Assembly: GCA_022766945.1 (NCBI GenBank)
Contig: JALEOU010000027.1
Location: 1-36,188, forward strand
Direction: 5' to 3'
Source of the DNA: Fusicatenibacter sp.
Lineage (GTDB): Bacteria; Bacillota; Clostridia; Lachnospirales; Lachnospiraceae
Length of the DNA: 36,188 nt
Every line of letters starts with the position of its first letter. Position 1 is the first letter of the stretch. The notes beneath the pieces were generated by a model. It had not been told where the DNA came from, made no database searches, and was given only the letters and a program-made list of their open reading frames with translations. The position numbers were made by a program, and so were the translations under genes. Shown here one piece after another: positions 23,451-32,400 of this stretch.

Positions 23451-23493
23451 AGACAGTGCTCTGTCCCGCTGACGTGGATAGAAAGCACTGTCT
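23451..23493 (+). terminator. Hairpin between convergent MATE and hcp genes
   Basis: Perfect 10-bp stem AGACAGTGCT / AGCACTGTCT with a 23-nt loop. It is followed by CTTTACTG on the plus strand and by TCTTTTG on the minus strand. The T-tracts are weak, but the position between converging genes supports termination in both directions. Confidence 0.55.
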
Positions 23494-23521
23494 CTTTACT
23501 GACATCTCCAGTTCTGTATTT

Positions 23522-25195
23522 TCAAATATTCTGTTTCAGACAGCTTTTTATATCATCCTTCGCATTACTGATCAGCCTCAGATCAAATGTATCCACGAGA
23601 TACTGCAGCACATTCGGACTCAAAAATGCCGGCAGTGTCGGTCCCAGGTAAATTCCCTTGATTCCCAGACTCAATAGTGCAAGCAAGTCAGCGACCGCCT
23701 TTTGTTCGTACCAGGATATAATCAATGACAGCGGCAGTCCGTTTACGTCTGTATCAAAAGCGTCTGCCAAAGCAGTTGCAATCCGAATGGCAGAATAGAC
23801 ATCATTGCACTGCCCAACATCCAGGAGCCTTGGCAGCCCTGCAACTTCTCCGAAATCCATCTTATTAAATCTGTATTTTCCACAGGCCAGCGTCAAAATG
23901 ATGCAGTCCTTCGGCACCAGTTCTGCAAACTCTGTATAATAGTTTCGTCCGGGTCTTGCTCCGTCACAGCCGCCAATCAGGAAAAAATGCCTGATTTTTC
24001 CTTCCTTGACTGCCGCCACGATTTTTTCAGCATAGCCTGACACAGCCTGGTGTCCGAATCCGACCAATATTTCCTGCGTTTCCTGATCCTTAGGAAAACC
24101 TCCCAGTTCAATCGCCTGTTGGATGATTTCACTAAAATCCTTGTCCCCGTTTTCCTTTCTTCCGATATGCTTTACGCCTTCCCAACCTACCACATTTGTG
24201 CTGTAGATCCGGTCTTTATAACTCTCTCTTGGGCGCATGAGACAGTTTGTTGTCATCAGAATGCATCCGGGAAGATTGTCAAACTCTTTCTGCTGATCCT
24301 GCCATGCCCCTCCGAAATTGCCGATAAGATGAGGATATTTTGTAAGTCCTTCATAGCCATGACACGGAAGCATTTCACCATGTGTATAGACATTGACGCC
24401 CTTCCCTTTTGTTTGTTCCAACAACATTTCCAAATCCTTCAGGTCATGACCTGAAACGATAATAAAAGGGCCTTTTTTCCTGTGAACATTGACTCCGTGA
24501 GGAGCCGGATTTCCATAAATTTTCGTATTGGCTTCATCAAGTTTTTTCATGACTTCAATCGCCATTTCACCGGTACGCATCGTCATCCGGATCAGTTCTT
24601 CTACCGTAAGGCGATCATCGGTGAGCGCCTCCAATGCCTGAATATAAAAATCATCTGCCTCGTCACTAAAATAACCCAATTCTCTTGCCTGATGTCCATA
24701 AGCGCTGATTCCCTTCAGGCCATAAAGAATTGTCTGTCTTAACGACCGGATATCCGGATCCAGGGATTTCTCATACATAATCCCTGCCATAGATGCGTCC
24801 TTTAACATTTCCGTTTTTGTTTCCGGAAGCTGATAGGTGGCATGAAGCGTATGGTTTTTTATCTCCCCTGCCATATCTTTCAGCTTCTCCTTGATTGCCT
24901 GCGATTCCCGCAGCAATTCTACGTGTACTTTTGCGTCAAAATTGACGTTCGTAAGCGTTGTGAAAAGGGCATTTTCGATAAAGCAGATCACTCTCTTATC
25001 AATATCCTGCCCATTCTCCAGCAGCAATTTTCCGTAACAGCTGATGCCTTTGATTTGAAAAATCAATAAATCCTGAAGATTTGCAATTTCAGGTGTCTTT
25101 CCACAAACCCCCAGCTTCGTACAGCCTTTTCCGTTTGCTGTCTGTTCACACTGGTAGCAAAACATTTCATAGCCTAAATCCATATTGTTGCTCAT
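23522..25195 (-). CDS. hcp: Hydroxylamine reductase / hybrid cluster protein
   Basis: 557-residue iron-sulfur enzyme of the Hcp family, reported to reduce hydroxylamine and to act as a nitric oxide reductase in nitrosative stress. The N-terminal cubane motif is Cys13-x2-Cys16-x8-Cys25-x5-Cys31 (FCYQCEQTANGKGC...GVCGK), the spacing class of strict anaerobes. Hybrid-cluster ligands lie in GGCDGARPGRNYY and LACGKYRFNKMDFG. The start follows AAGGAAGG. No adjacent hcr reductase gene is present, so the electron donor is elsewhere. Its upstream region holds five 11-bp direct repeats, suggesting control by a multimeric activator. Confidence 0.95.
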   Translation of the reverse strand: MSNNMDLGYEMFCYQCEQTANGKGCTKLGVCGKTPEIANLQDLLIFQIKGISCYGKLLLENGQDIDKRVICFIENALFTTLTNVNFDAKVHVELLRESQAIKEKLKDMAGEIKNHTLHATYQLPETKTEMLKDASMAGIMYEKSLDPDIRSLRQTILYGLKGISAYGHQARELGYFSDEADDFYIQALEALTDDRLTVEELIRMTMRTGEMAIEVMKKLDEANTKIYGNPAPHGVNVHRKKGPFIIVSGHDLKDLEMLLEQTKGKGVNVYTHGEMLPCHGYEGLTKYPHLIGNFGGAWQDQQKEFDNLPGCILMTTNCLMRPRESYKDRIYSTNVVGWEGVKHIGRKENGDKDFSEIIQQAIELGGFPKDQETQEILVGFGHQAVSGYAEKIVAAVKEGKIRHFFLIGGCDGARPGRNYYTEFAELVPKDCIILTLACGKYRFNKMDFGEVAGLPRLLDVGQCNDVYSAIRIATALADAFDTDVNGLPLSLIISWYEQKAVADLLALLSLGIKGIYLGPTLPAFLSPNVLQYLVDTFDLRLISNAKDDIKSCLKQNI

Positions 25196-25266
25196 ATGCT
25201 GACCTTCCTTATCATCCGATTTTACGGTATAGTATCAGTCAGCAGTCCAAAAATATTCATACGGAA

Positions 25267-25295
25267 ATCATATAAAATTTTACATTTACTTTATT
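25267..25295 (-). promoter_or_regulatory. Possible hcp promoter abutting the repeat array
   Basis: Minus-strand -10 TATGAT (25267-25272) with a poor -35 AATAAA (25290-25295) at 17 bp. The -35 lies inside the promoter-proximal 11-bp repeat, as expected when an activator replaces -35 recognition. Weak on its own. Confidence 0.35.
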
Positions 25296-25342
25296 GTCCG
25301 TTTATTATCACTTTATTGCCTCTTTATCGTCTCTTTTTTGTC
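25288..25342 (-). repeat. Five tandem 11-bp repeats upstream of hcp
   Basis: Reading the minus strand toward hcp the units are GACAAAAAAGA, GACGATAAAGA, GGCAATAAAGT, GATAATAAACG and GACAATAAAGT, consensus GACAATAAAGT. They are exactly contiguous, one per DNA helical turn, so bound proteins would align on one face. They lie between the sortase stop (25352) and hcp. OmpR-type response regulators such as PhoP bind direct repeats at 11-bp spacing, which makes a related regulator plausible. Confidence 0.7.
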
Positions 25343-25351
25343 CCTGGGCTG

Positions 25352-26029
25352 TTAAAATTCCAACTCAAAACGAACCGTCACTCTGCTCTGACCGCCGATC
25401 GTACAGGTAAATAAGGTCAGATCCCAGTCTCCGCTCTCCATTTCCTCTGTGGAAAACGGCTGCAGCGTCTCCCGTTCCGTCATTTTGTAGGTAAATACGT
25501 TTCCGTTCATATCCGTAAAAGTGGCAATATCACCCTCCGAGAGTTTTTTCAAATTACCGAAGTGGGAAGTATAGTTGTGTCCGCAGATAATCAGATTTTT
25601 CTGATACGCCGAGCCGCTGTATCTGCATGGGGCAATTTTGAGGCCAGGATAACTCCACTCGCTGAAAACCGGCAGAGATAACCCCAACGCTGGGATCTCC
25701 AGAACACCGATATAATCACTCCCACTGATGGTCTCCACCGGCATTTCCATATCGGGGCAGAGAACATAGTCCGGGAAATCGCTTTTCTCTTCACTGACCA
25801 CCCACTCCTGCTCCCCGGACGGTGATTCAGATACTTCCGCAGCGTCTTTTCGGTGCAAAGCTTCCTTCAGCTGGCTGATCACCTGCCCGGAGGACTGTTC
25901 CGCCCGTAAATCATCATACAGGTTGTAGGCTGCAAGGAGAAGGGCCGCTGCAATCAGCAGCAGCCCAGTGGTAATCCAAAAGAAACCTTTCTGTTTCCGG
26001 CCGTTCGCTTTCTTATTTCTATTTCTCAT
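25352..26029 (-). CDS. Sortase with N-terminal membrane anchor (not class C)
   Basis: 225-residue transpeptidase. One membrane helix (about residues 17-36) is followed by a linker and the sortase barrel: YIGVLEIPALGLSLPVF, catalytic His151 in IICGHNYTSHFG, Cys209 in LTLFTCTIGG and Arg216 or Arg220 in SRVTVRFE. It lacks a C-terminal membrane helix, unlike the class C enzyme encoded two genes upstream, and looks closer to class D or housekeeping types. It may attach finished pili to the wall, or incorporate the ancillary pilin. The ATG at 26029 follows GGGGTG and overlaps the ancillary pilin gene by 11 nt; a GTG three codons upstream is an alternative. Last gene of the pilus operon; I see no terminator after it. 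Confidence 0.88.
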   Translation of the reverse strand: MRNRNKKANGRKQKGFFWITTGLLLIAAALLLAAYNLYDDLRAEQSSGQVISQLKEALHRKDAAEVSESPSGEQEWVVSEEKSDFPDYVLCPDMEMPVETISGSDYIGVLEIPALGLSLPVFSEWSYPGLKIAPCRYSGSAYQKNLIICGHNYTSHFGNLKKLSEGDIATFTDMNGNVFTYKMTERETLQPFSTEEMESGDWDLTLFTCTIGGQSRVTVRFELEF

Positions 26030-26966
26030 CCGAAGCACCCCGGCGACGGATCAGACCGATCACAATCAAAAGCAGCCCGGCGGCAATCAGTACCGGTATC
26101 GGCCACCATAGCTGTCCGGTCTGGGGCAGCGAAGGCTTGCCCGGCTGGACTGGTGTGGTCGGTTTGCTGCAGGTGTTTGTCACAATGAAGGTATTTCCAT
26201 CCTGCCTCACATCCGGATTCTGGTAACCATCTTCTTTTTGTTCTGTGACTGTCCATTGGTGATTAGTCTCCAGATCCTCCCAGGCATAATTCCAGGCTCC
26301 GTCATGTGGCAGCGTAATAGTATCGTAGACTTCTCCGTCGCAGATCAGCGAAATCGTGATGGACTTGGGCCGCTGGTCTTTGTGACAGTCATCCTTCCAG
26401 ACCTTGATGACCTCGTAATCCGCCCTGACCGGTTCCTGTTCGGGCTTGGCCCTGGCGATCACATCATAGTTCCAGGTGTCACTGCCGGGATCCTGTTCCG
26501 GCAGCATAACAAAAAAGGGAGAAGTAGCGTATACGTAACCGTCCTGTTCAGCGGTACTGCCGCAAATGAGGTAAAGGCCCATGGAAAGATCCGCAAACAC
26601 CGCCACACCATCCGCATCCGTCACAGCAGAGCAGTCCTGTTTCAGATCAGTGTCCAGCAGAATCTCACGCGCAAGAACCTGAGCCATCGTCTGCCAGCTC
26701 TCATCATTTTTGCTACGGATATCCAGGTCATCCGCATAGTCCTGGTAGCGTTCAAGCACTGTCAGTTCACCGCTCTCATCCACGGTGGAAATCAGATAGG
26801 CGTCGAACTGCATCCCGGAAATGGGCTCCTGGTCATAAACGGCAGTCACCTTCAGGCTGCGGGAGTGGTTCAGATCGATGCTCCCGGCCGCCAATGCGGT
26901 CACGGGCAAAAACATGACTGCTGCCAGACACAGCAAAATAGCAGCCAGGGATTTATATTTCTTCAT
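26019..26966 (-). CDS. LPxTG ancillary pilin with Cna-B-type domain
   Basis: 315-residue surface protein. The signal peptide covers about residues 1-27 (ending VTALAAGS). An N-terminal pilin-like domain follows, then a Cna-B-like domain (VIKVWKDDCHKDQRPKSITI ... WNYAWEDLETNHQWTVTEQK ... FIVTNT, about 185-265). The sorting signal LPQTG is at residue 280, with a hydrophobic helix and the RRRG tail. It is small and has no obvious pilin-motif lysine, so a tip or base subunit is likely. The start follows GGAGGTG; an in-frame upstream ATG was rejected. It overlaps srtC by 14 nt and the second sortase by 11 nt, so the three are translationally coupled. Confidence 0.88.
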   Translation of the reverse strand: MKKYKSLAAILLCLAAVMFLPVTALAAGSIDLNHSRSLKVTAVYDQEPISGMQFDAYLISTVDESGELTVLERYQDYADDLDIRSKNDESWQTMAQVLAREILLDTDLKQDCSAVTDADGVAVFADLSMGLYLICGSTAEQDGYVYATSPFFVMLPEQDPGSDTWNYDVIARAKPEQEPVRADYEVIKVWKDDCHKDQRPKSITISLICDGEVYDTITLPHDGAWNYAWEDLETNHQWTVTEQKEDGYQNPDVRQDGNTFIVTNTCSKPTTPVQPGKPSLPQTGQLWWPIPVLIAAGLLLIVIGLIRRRGASDEK

Positions 26967-27810
26967 CGGTATCACCTCCGTGTTTCTTCTTCGGCTGTCC
27001 GGGCAGCAGCACAAGGATCAAAAGCAACAGTAAAACGGGAATCGCCAGAACGGGAGCAACCAGCAGCGGTTCAATCTGTACGGCATCCGCAGTCACCCGA
27101 ACCGTTTTCGATTCTTTTATATTGTCGATCCGATGGCCCCGCACCAGGAGCCGGTGGGTGTTGATTCCGTAAGGGGTACAGGTCACCAGGGTACAGTAAT
27201 CTTTCCCTTCCTCTATTCGCAGGGCGCCGGTTTCCTGGGGTTCCACAATCAGGATCTGATCGACCTCGTAGGTCAGCACCTCGTCCAGAACCCGGAGCAT
27301 AAAGACATCACCGGTTTGCAGCTTATCCAGGTTGGTGAACAGTTTCGCACTTGGCAATCCACGGTGTCCGGAAAGAACACAGTGGGTGCTCTCCCCTCCC
27401 ACGGGCAGGCTTGACCATTCCAGATGACCGATGGCGATCTGCAGAACAGATTCCTCCGTACCATGGTAAATGGGAAGAGAGCAGTCAATGCTGGGAATTT
27501 CGACATAGCCCATGACGCCCAGACCGGACACGTCCAGAAACTGCTCATACTCTTCCTTCTGCGCATCGCTGAGCAGATAGGTGTTGTCCCGTCCAATCAG
27601 AGACGCGTTGTAGTTTTGGGCCGCGGCCCAGATTTGGTCATATTGGTCCTGGTCCAGATTTGCCACTTCTTCGGCATAGGAAGCAATAGCTTTGGTCTGA
27701 TGAAAGGAATTCCAGTAATCACTGACAGAGGGGTACAGCAGCAAGGACAGCCCTACACAAAAGATCAGAACTAACAGCACCGTTATGAAATTACCTTTTC
27801 TCTTCTTCAT
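26953..27810 (-). CDS. Class C (pilin-polymerising) sortase
   Basis: 285-residue pilus-assembly sortase. It has an N-terminal membrane helix (about 8-27) and a characteristic C-terminal helix (about 248-272). The class C core is present: GVMGYVEIPSIDCSLPIYHGT (98-118), catalytic His149 in LSGHRGLPSAKLFTNLDKL, Cys211 in TLVTCTPYGINTHRLLVRG, and Arg220. A DPW/DPF lid motif is not obvious in the segment before GVMGY (residues 70-97), so the active site may be covered differently. It should form the isopeptide bonds between major pilin subunits. The ribosome binding site is AAGGAGAA. A large hairpin separates it from the pilin gene. Confidence 0.93.
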   Translation of the reverse strand: MKKRKGNFITVLLVLIFCVGLSLLLYPSVSDYWNSFHQTKAIASYAEEVANLDQDQYDQIWAAAQNYNASLIGRDNTYLLSDAQKEEYEQFLDVSGLGVMGYVEIPSIDCSLPIYHGTEESVLQIAIGHLEWSSLPVGGESTHCVLSGHRGLPSAKLFTNLDKLQTGDVFMLRVLDEVLTYEVDQILIVEPQETGALRIEEGKDYCTLVTCTPYGINTHRLLVRGHRIDNIKESKTVRVTADAVQIEPLLVAPVLAIPVLLLLLILVLLPGQPKKKHGGDTDEEI

Positions 27811-27825
27811 GCAGGGTTCTCCTTG

Positions 27826-27871
27826 CCGCTGTGGACCGGGGAAGACATGCCTCCCCGGATAAACACAGCGG
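27826..27871 (-). promoter_or_regulatory. Intercistronic hairpin between major pilin and sortase genes
   Basis: Two stacked perfect stems, CCGCTGTG / CACAGCGG (27826-27833, 27864-27871) and CCGGGGA / TCCCCGG (27836-27842, 27852-27858). There is no U-tract after it; the srtC ribosome binding site follows within a few bases. Probably an mRNA stabiliser or partial block that keeps pilin abundant relative to sortase. Confidence 0.65.
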
Positions 27872-27908
27872 ATCTGTTATGTATGTACCTTCAAAATGGA
27901 TTTGGAAA

Positions 27909-29345
27909 TCAGTCCTTCGTGTTCATGCGCTTCCTGGTGACTAACAGAACCACCGCACCGATCGCGAGGATGGAACCAAGAACATAAAAGATCGTGGTAC
28001 CGATGCCGCCGGTGGAGGGAAGTTCGGTGCCGGACTGGTTTTGAACTTTTACCTCATCCACACCCTGCGGAGCTTCGGTTGTCCCATTGACCACACCGTT
28101 TTCGCCAATGACAACGGTAACCGGTCCGGCAAGTTTATTGTAGCCAGCCGGAGCTGCAGTCTCTGTCAGATAATAGGTATCTGCATCCAGGCCTTTGATC
28201 GTAAACTTACCCGTTGCATCGGTGGTAATCTCCGTCACAGTCCCTGTCTCTCCGGTCTTTGCCACACGGTAAACATTATTGCCCTCAGACACAAGTGCAA
28301 TCGGGTTGGAGCCGTCTGCATTCTTGCTTAACGTAAAAGTAGCACCTGCCAGAGCCTTTTCCGTCTCGCCATCCATAGTGTACTTGAACACATCCACATC
28401 CCAGGTATAGGTCTTCGTCTGGCTGTCCGGCGTATATTTCGTGTTGCTGCTGTCACCATAGCTTACCTTGCTGGTGTTGGGGTTCCCCTCACCGGCAATT
28501 ACAGCATTTTCATTCAGCGTAGCAGTATAGCTGATCACAATCTGGTCATTTGCTTTCAATGTATCACAGAATGCCTGTATAAAACGCACCTCAAACGTAC
28601 AGCCATCGGTGAGTCCTTCTGTCACAACGGTATAATTGGATGCATCGACTGCAGTCCCATTCAGCGTGATCCCGGTCACACCTGTATAGGTCAGACCTGC
28701 AGACATCGTATCGTGGAACACATAATTTTCCGCACCGGCCTGCGCAGTGATGGTGCTCTTAAAGTTTACCGTCTGTCCGATATCCGCATCATTTTTCTCA
28801 CCATAGTTTCCGGTAGAATCCTCTTCGACTGTTTTGACATTGGTCGGAACCTCATTCTTCTCTTCCATGACAGCATCCGGATTTGTGGTGTTCAGAGAGC
28901 ACAGGGTACCAAGCGTGGTGTCTACCAGATAATAACCCAGATCCAGTCCGGTAAAAGATACCGTAGTCGTTGTTGCTGTAACGGATCCCTGATTAGCGAT
29001 ACTGTTGTCCTTGGCATACTTCTGGGCAGCTTTGGCAAATGCTGCGGCATCTGCACCATCTTTCCAGGTCACATAGCCCTGGGCATCCACTTCCACATAG
29101 GTGCCCTTAATGGCGTCACTATTGATGAAAGTATTCCAGGCAGTCGTTGCCTTATAGGCATAGGCATTGACACTTGCATTGTAGCTTTCCAGATCAAGAA
29201 TCTGGTAAACGGTGTAGGTCTGTCCCACAACAGCATCATTAATCGTAATGCTTCCGGTATCCCCTTCCGCAAAAACCGTAGTAGTCATAGCCAGAGCCAT
29301 GACCAGGGCCAGTAAAAGACTGGCAAGTTTCTTGACATGTTTCAT
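27909..29345 (-). CDS. Major pilin subunit, LPxTG, isopeptide-forming
   Basis: 478-residue backbone pilin of the SpaA/SpaH type. The signal peptide covers about 1-27 (cleavage after VFA). The middle shows fimbrial isopeptide domains, including the stretch FKSTITAQAGAENYVFHDTM. A pilin motif-like YTWDVDVFKYT supplies the candidate cross-linking lysine. A C-terminal SpaA-type domain contains the E-box YYLTETAAPAGYN. LPSTG is at residue 442, followed by a membrane helix and an RKR tail. The start follows AAAGGAA; an in-frame ATG 24 codons upstream was rejected because the signal peptide would be misplaced. It lies between the adhesin and srtC, in the usual pilus order. Confidence 0.92.
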   Translation of the reverse strand: MKHVKKLASLLLALVMALAMTTTVFAEGDTGSITINDAVVGQTYTVYQILDLESYNASVNAYAYKATTAWNTFINSDAIKGTYVEVDAQGYVTWKDGADAAAFAKAAQKYAKDNSIANQGSVTATTTTVSFTGLDLGYYLVDTTLGTLCSLNTTNPDAVMEEKNEVPTNVKTVEEDSTGNYGEKNDADIGQTVNFKSTITAQAGAENYVFHDTMSAGLTYTGVTGITLNGTAVDASNYTVVTEGLTDGCTFEVRFIQAFCDTLKANDQIVISYTATLNENAVIAGEGNPNTSKVSYGDSSNTKYTPDSQTKTYTWDVDVFKYTMDGETEKALAGATFTLSKNADGSNPIALVSEGNNVYRVAKTGETGTVTEITTDATGKFTIKGLDADTYYLTETAAPAGYNKLAGPVTVVIGENGVVNGTTEAPQGVDEVKVQNQSGTELPSTGGIGTTIFYVLGSILAIGAVVLLVTRKRMNTKD

Positions 29346-29416
29346 TGCTTTCGTTCCTTTCTTTTTCTTCGTTTTTCTGATTTCTTGTAATACATTGTAA
29401 ATAAAATAGCTTCGCA

Positions 29417-32400
29417 TCAGGATGAGGTAGATTCCTCCCTTCTGCGTTTGGTATAGATATACAACAGGAGCGAAGAAGCAATCATGATAAGTAATCCTCC
29501 TATGGTATACAGGGTAGTACCGGCTCCGCCGGTTTGGGGCAGCTCAGGATAGCATACCTGGTTGGTCACGATAACAGCGGCTGTGGTGCTTCCATCAGTG
29601 GAAATTGTTACCGCAGGACCGTTGGTGTAAGACACCGTAAAGCGATTTCTGTTCACCGCAGCCATCGTGCCTCCTTGAATCGGCTTAGCATCATCATCCA
29701 GCTCGTAGATATAATAGGTGCCAAGATTCAGGTTTGTAAACTTTGCTATGCCGCCCTCTGGCGTTACTGTGTTATTCGCGTACTTGATTGTCACTGTTTC
29801 CAGCGGCTCCCCGGTGGGGTGCTCACTGGTATAGATTCCGAAACGGTAAGTCCCGTCAATTTTCTCCAGGAAGCTGCCTCCCGCATCCAGGAATTTCTTT
29901 TCCACAGTGACTTCACCCTTGTGGTTATACGCCTGATACGTATAATTCGCACTCTGATACCAGACGGTCACATCCTCCGGGAAGGTAGGATAGCTTCCAT
30001 CATCATTTTGCTTTGCAACGGCAAAATAGTGTGGTGCAGCATCCAGAACATAACCGTCCGGGGCCTTCGTCTCCGTCAGACAGTAGACCGTATTGTATTT
30101 CATCGTCTCTGTGCTTTCTCTGCCAAAGGTCAGGGTTCCGTCCTCATCGGTTTTGCCGGTCAGAGACAGTCCTTCCGTTGTTTCGGCAAAGATACCATCC
30201 GTGAAAGTTCCCTCCTTCAGAGAGAACTCTGCCCCGGAAAGGACTGTACTGGTATTATACTGATCCAGTTTTTTCACCGTGACACTTGGAGTAGTCTCCA
30301 CGCCGACAGTACCGCCTGTGCTGTAACTGAAATTGTTATCCTCCACACTGCCTCCGCTCGGAGTCGTATAGCCTTCCCAATGGGCATTGTTAGAGATGGA
30401 TATGGTCTGTCCCGGCACTGCGTTGATTGTTGTCTCATAGGTAATAGTGAGTGGCAGATTGTCCGGCAGCACCATTTTTAGTGTCTGTCCCTCTACAGAA
30501 GCTGTCCAGTCCGACACCTCTTCTCCTGTCCCGGTATTGATAACCCAGATAGAAGCAGCATCCAGGATCAGAGTGGAACTCAGCTCGTCCACCAGCGTGA
30601 TTGTATCCGCGCCGCTGACCAGATCCTCTCCCAATTCATTCAGCGTGATCTTGAAAGGATACCGGCCGCCATTGGTTTCGGGGTCATAGGTGCCTGTCTT
30701 GGACAGCGTCTGTTTTTGAATCTTAACTCCGTTACTGTCTGTGCCGATGGTCCCTCCCTCGGAATTTTGCAGTTTGACCACATTGTTGAACTCCTTGCTC
30801 ACGCCGCCCAGCAGCACATCCGGATCTGTCACACGGCAGACAATTTGGTACTCAACAGCGTATCGATCTTTCTCATATCCAGCGATCAGATTGCCGATAT
30901 CCCAAATCACTTGCTGTCCATTGGTATAATAATACGTTGTCTGATTGCCAATGCCATTTGTACCAGATACCAGGCTGTGTTCTGTCCACTCCGGGCCAGG
31001 GTTGGTTATCTGAGGAGTTGTGGGACGTTTACTTTCTGAGGTGATTTTGGATCCTGCCCACCAGATGCGTACATAGGAGACCTCCATTCCCTCCGGAATC
31101 TCTTCTACGACGCGGTACTGTCCGGACAGGTTGCCCTCATAGTTGACATGAATCTGCCATGCCGCGAAAGTTCCCGCCGTTCCGTTCAGCGCGGTCGTAT
31201 CTATAGCTTGTTTTGTGCCGCCCTGAATATCCGTAATATTTCCGCTGCCGGAATAAGTGAATACGCGTCCCAGTTCTTTGAACGTATTTTCACTGCCATA
31301 CAAAGTCTTGCTGGCCACATTGTGATCCAGCCAGTTCGATCCGTCAGAGGAGCTTTGCAGCTGATTATTGAAGGTGTAGGAATCCCGTTTGCCATTCGGC
31401 AGAGTATCCGGCTCTGTCTTCAGAATAATATACAGAAAACTGCCTTCCCCCAGCGTCAGGTCCTCTTTCAGCGTCAGCGTCAGGGAATTGTTATCCTTTT
31501 CGATTGTATACTTACTGCTGTCCAACGCGGTCAAATAATTGGAGTTCTTCAGAGCATCCAGATCCGCATAATCGGTCAGGGAATTTATATCCCAATCGGA
31601 TGTGTATACCCCCACCAGAGAACCGTCCCGAATATAGTGTTTCGAACCGCTTGCACCATTCGTCACATCTTTGATAGCGGTATCTGAAGGCAGGACATTT
31701 CCGTCCACTCGAATGACCCAATACAGAGCCCCGTTTTTGAAGTCTCCGGTGGTCACCTTGGGTTCCTCATAGTACCAGCTGAACTTCTCCGCTGAAAAAT
31801 GCTTTTCTCCCTCGACCGTAACTGACGCCTTGACGTCAATACCGGCGAGTTGGTAAGAGCCATTACCAATCCCCACTCCACCACTCAGCGTGAAGGTGTT
31901 GTCCACAATCACCTGCGTTACGTTCTCTGTGTTCACAGGTTCGGCATAATAGGTCAGAAGATAAGCGTAATTTCCTTTCAGACCAATCTCCTCGGGCTTA
32001 AACCGAAAGGATGTCGTCCCATTCACCTTCACCCAGACGGTTTGAGCAGGCGTTCGGGCGCTCAGATTGGCAATAGCCTGCTCATCGGTCAGGTCTGAAC
32101 CGGGAGCATTCTCGCTGATGGTATAGGCATTCACCTGAACATACCCTGTAAACTGCATATACCCGCCGCTTAAGGAGTCCGTCATGGAAGCGGAAGACAG
32201 ATTCCAGTCTCCCGTCTCATTGGCTACCACCTGGTATTTGTAACTTCCGGCCGGAACGGTAAAACTGCTGTCAGGATTCGTGATGAAACTTACAGAATCA
32301 TCGGTGGCATCATAGACATTTCTGCCTATTGACACTGTGGTCGCCGTCTCCTGCTTTTCACCCGCCAGCTTACGGCTCCAGGCCTTGCGCATCAGGGTTT

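Noticed and set aside
25288-25342. CRISPR or replication iterons as explanation of the 11-bp repeats
   Set aside because: No spacers separate the units and the units are far too short for CRISPR. There is no replication gene nearby. A promoter-linked binding array fits better.
29534-30481. Long plus-strand frames opposite the adhesin (also 34097-35194)
   Set aside because: They are antisense to a continuous 1881-codon gene with clear domains; no ribosome binding site or recognisable protein features.
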